Positions 22,226-23,732 of a stretch of 23,732 nucleotides of DNA are shown here, piece after piece. The stretch comes from a virus. Under the pieces are notes generated by a model. The model was not told the DNA's origin. It saw only the letters and a list, made by a program, of their open reading frames with translations, and made no database searches. The stretch spans positions 1 through 23,732 of the IMG/VR virus record IMGVR_UViG_3300006108_000063. One strand, written 5' to 3'. Position 1 is the first letter of the stretch. Each line of letters begins with the position of its first letter. The translations under genes and the position numbers were made by a program.

Positions 22226-22233
22226 TATTTATA
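22226..22233 (-). promoter_or_regulatory. Late promoter box TATAAATA upstream of the homing endonuclease
   Basis: A perfect T4 late consensus TATAAATA on the minus strand, 24 bases before ATG 22202. It would also drive the neck genes downstream, so the insertion kept or brought its own promoter. Confidence 0.7.
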
Positions 22234-22253
22234 GCAGCCCTGCAAAAGTGTGC

Positions 22254-23711
22254 CTATCCTATGAAGAACGCAGTATTCCCAAAGTTGACTCCACCATTGC
22301 CGACTTCGAAGTCGTTGATTTGACGGCGAAGCTCGGTCTTCTTTTCAGAGGCCATGGCCAACAGAGAATCACCGTTCAGGGTGATGCCACCGTTCGCGCC
22401 TGGCAGAGTGCCGTACTTGCTGCGGATCAGGCCGAGCTGCTCGAGGCAGTCAGCGTAGGTCCAGTCTTGGATCCACATCTTGGTCCAGCGATCGTTGATG
22501 AGCTCCTGCTCTTCACGTTCCATTACAACTTCAAGAACGACTCGCTCTTGAGCTTGCAGAAGGCGGCGAAGAATGATGAGCTCACGAGATGCTTCGTCCC
22601 AAGTGAACATGATGTTGCCAGCGAAAATCTTCTCGTAGGTCTCAGACAGCTGGTTCATCAGGTGAATAGACAGAACGTCTACGTTGGAACCCTGATAGAG
22701 CTGGTTGAAGAATGCCTGAGCATACAGACCGCTTTCAGCAGAGAGTGAAGAGATACCAAGCGAGTTGATTCTGTGGATCTTCACGACGTTGACAATCTTG
22801 TCAGTCTTGTCGCGAGGATCGTTCAGGTAGTAAACGTTCTGACCACCAGTCGGACCACCGATCAGGGTGTAAGAGACATGGCGGTGAGCGTACGCGCTGT
22901 CAGACAGCTGGCGGAAGGTTGCGATCGCGTTGTTGATAGCCACATCAAAGTTGGTGTCGTTAAGCTCAACGCAGACTGCTGGATAACCCATACGCGCCTT
23001 GACTTCATTCATGAGTTGGACGCGAGCCGCATGAGTGCCGTCTGTTCCAACCGCTGTCTTGTCAGTCGATGGAACGCCTGGTTGAGCTGTGTCTGCCTTC
23101 GTCCAATCCGCACCGGTCCAAACAAGAAGATCCTTGGTTGACGTGTTGTAAAAGAAGTCACCAACCATTGGGATTGGTGGATCTTGAGGTGCGTAGATGT
23201 TCGTGCTGGTTGGAGTAGCGATAGGAGTCCAGACACCACCGATCAGAACCTCAACCATTCCTGGGGTGATGTTGAACCACTGCCCGAGGCTGAAGAACTT
23301 AATCGCATAGGTCGTAGGAGAGCTGATGGCACCTGCGATTACGAAGAAAAGGAAGTCACCGACTGCAGGAGTAGGAGGATAGCTTCCGCTCTGGGTGATC
23401 TGCGTGTAAGGTGCCCATGCCGCACCCATCTTTACGCGAGTGTTTGCTGAAGTAACTGGGACCCAAGTAGCACCATCAAAGAACTTCAGAACCGCTTCGC
23501 CAGTATGGTAGAACATCTGGGCGACACTGATGGATGGTGCAGCGCCAATAGGAACGGTCTGCTGATTGGCCTTGATCCATGCTGCCTGCATGGTGCTCCA
23601 CATGAGAACCGTATTCGAGCCGGTGTCAAAGTAGACTTGGCCGTCAGTAGGATTCTGTGGAGGAGTGGTTGCCTGAGGAATAGAGCCGGCGTATGGCGAG
23701 CTCATCTTCAC
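22254..23711 (-). CDS. Neck protein (gp13-like) with N-terminal fibre-like repeats; start possibly outside window
   Basis: The reading frame is open to the right edge (no stop from 23732), so the true start may be beyond the window. GTG 23711 and ATG 23705 are the candidates inside it, neither with a good ribosome site. The C-terminal half (about 230-485) matches the gp13 neck plan: NEVKARMGYPAVCVELND, ending in INNAIATFRQLSD, then VVKIHRINS, LINDRWTKMWIQDWTYA, GTLPGANGGITLNG and a final helix. About 220 N-terminal residues hold four repeats of the type GD-x-[FY]-[FY]-[ND]-T-x-[ST]-x-x-L-x-V-W-x-x-x-W, as in tail-fibre and decoration proteins. Gp13 seals the packaged head and binds the tail. 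The repeats add an outer appendage that T4 gp13 lacks. Confidence 0.75.
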   Translation of the reverse strand: MKMSSPYAGSIPQATTPPQNPTDGQVYFDTGSNTVLMWSTMQAAWIKANQQTVPIGAAPSISVAQMFYHTGEAVLKFFDGATWVPVTSANTRVKMGAAWAPYTQITQSGSYPPTPAVGDFLFFVIAGAISSPTTYAIKFFSLGQWFNITPGMVEVLIGGVWTPIATPTSTNIYAPQDPPIPMVGDFFYNTSTKDLLVWTGADWTKADTAQPGVPSTDKTAVGTDGTHAARVQLMNEVKARMGYPAVCVELNDTNFDVAINNAIATFRQLSDSAYAHRHVSYTLIGGPTGGQNVYYLNDPRDKTDKIVNVVKIHRINSLGISSLSAESGLYAQAFFNQLYQGSNVDVLSIHLMNQLSETYEKIFAGNIMFTWDEASRELIILRRLLQAQERVVLEVVMEREEQELINDRWTKMWIQDWTYADCLEQLGLIRSKYGTLPGANGGITLNGDSLLAMASEKKTELRRQINDFEVGNGGVNFGNTAFFIG

Positions 23712-23732
23712 TGGGTCATTAGCTTCCAGTGG

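Noticed and set aside
1-23732. tRNA genes and CRISPR arrays
   Set aside because: No cloverleaf-forming segment or regularly spaced repeat was noticed; the gaps between genes are too short except 2546-2740, which has neither.

Overview
The window is a stretch of late genes from a large tailed phage (myovirus) of the T4 supergroup. Every supported gene lies on the minus strand, so transcription runs from right to left. The evidence is a recognisable T4-type order of neck, tail-completion, sheath, tube, head-completion and terminase genes, six promoter-like boxes of the form NATAAATA (T4 late consensus TATAAATA), and tight ATGA/TAATG start-stop overlaps. A lipoprotein with a classical lipobox fits a Gram-negative host. 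I cannot name the phage or the host from the sequence.

Reading in the direction of transcription: (1) 23711-17554 holds a gp13-like neck protein with fibre-like repeats at its N-terminus, a free-standing GIY-YIG homing endonuclease, a probable gp14-like neck protein, a 55-residue mini-gene, an amidoligase-like protein and gp15 (tail terminator). (2) 17443-14071 holds the tail sheath (gp18), a small Dps/ferritin-like protein, the tail tube (gp19) and an Ig-like protein, closed by a Rho-independent terminator. (3) 13958-11186 holds a probable tube/baseplate protein, two tandem gp4-type head-completion nucleases and a probable small terminase. (4) 11184-2741 is an unusual block lying between the small and large terminase genes: a lipoprotein ending in a metzincin-like zinc motif, a GNAT acetyltransferase, a 1162-residue modular protein, three proteins of unknown function, a zeta-toxin-like P-loop kinase and two paralogous ADP-ribosyltransferase-like proteins. 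(5) 2545-1 is the large terminase, interrupted by an intein that is split into two reading frames and carries an HNH endonuclease.

Two themes stand out. First, many proteins begin with the same kind of short amphipathic leader ending in Glu (for example FKEFLAE/A, LIRELIDLNE/A). This resembles the capsid-targeting leaders that T4 gp21 protease removes from internal head proteins. I infer that the amidoligase-, GNAT-, kinase- and ADP-ribosyltransferase-like proteins are packaged in the capsid and injected with the DNA, as T4 Alt is. The 1162-residue protein has further [hydrophobic]-x-E-[A/S] sites at module boundaries and may be a head-internal polyprotein. Second, the terminase intein is broken only 31 residues after its first Cys. 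The second frame starts by an ATGA overlap and encodes HNH endonuclease, C-intein and terminase nuclease domain in one ORF. That looks like an atypically split intein whose C-half is fused to its homing endonuclease.
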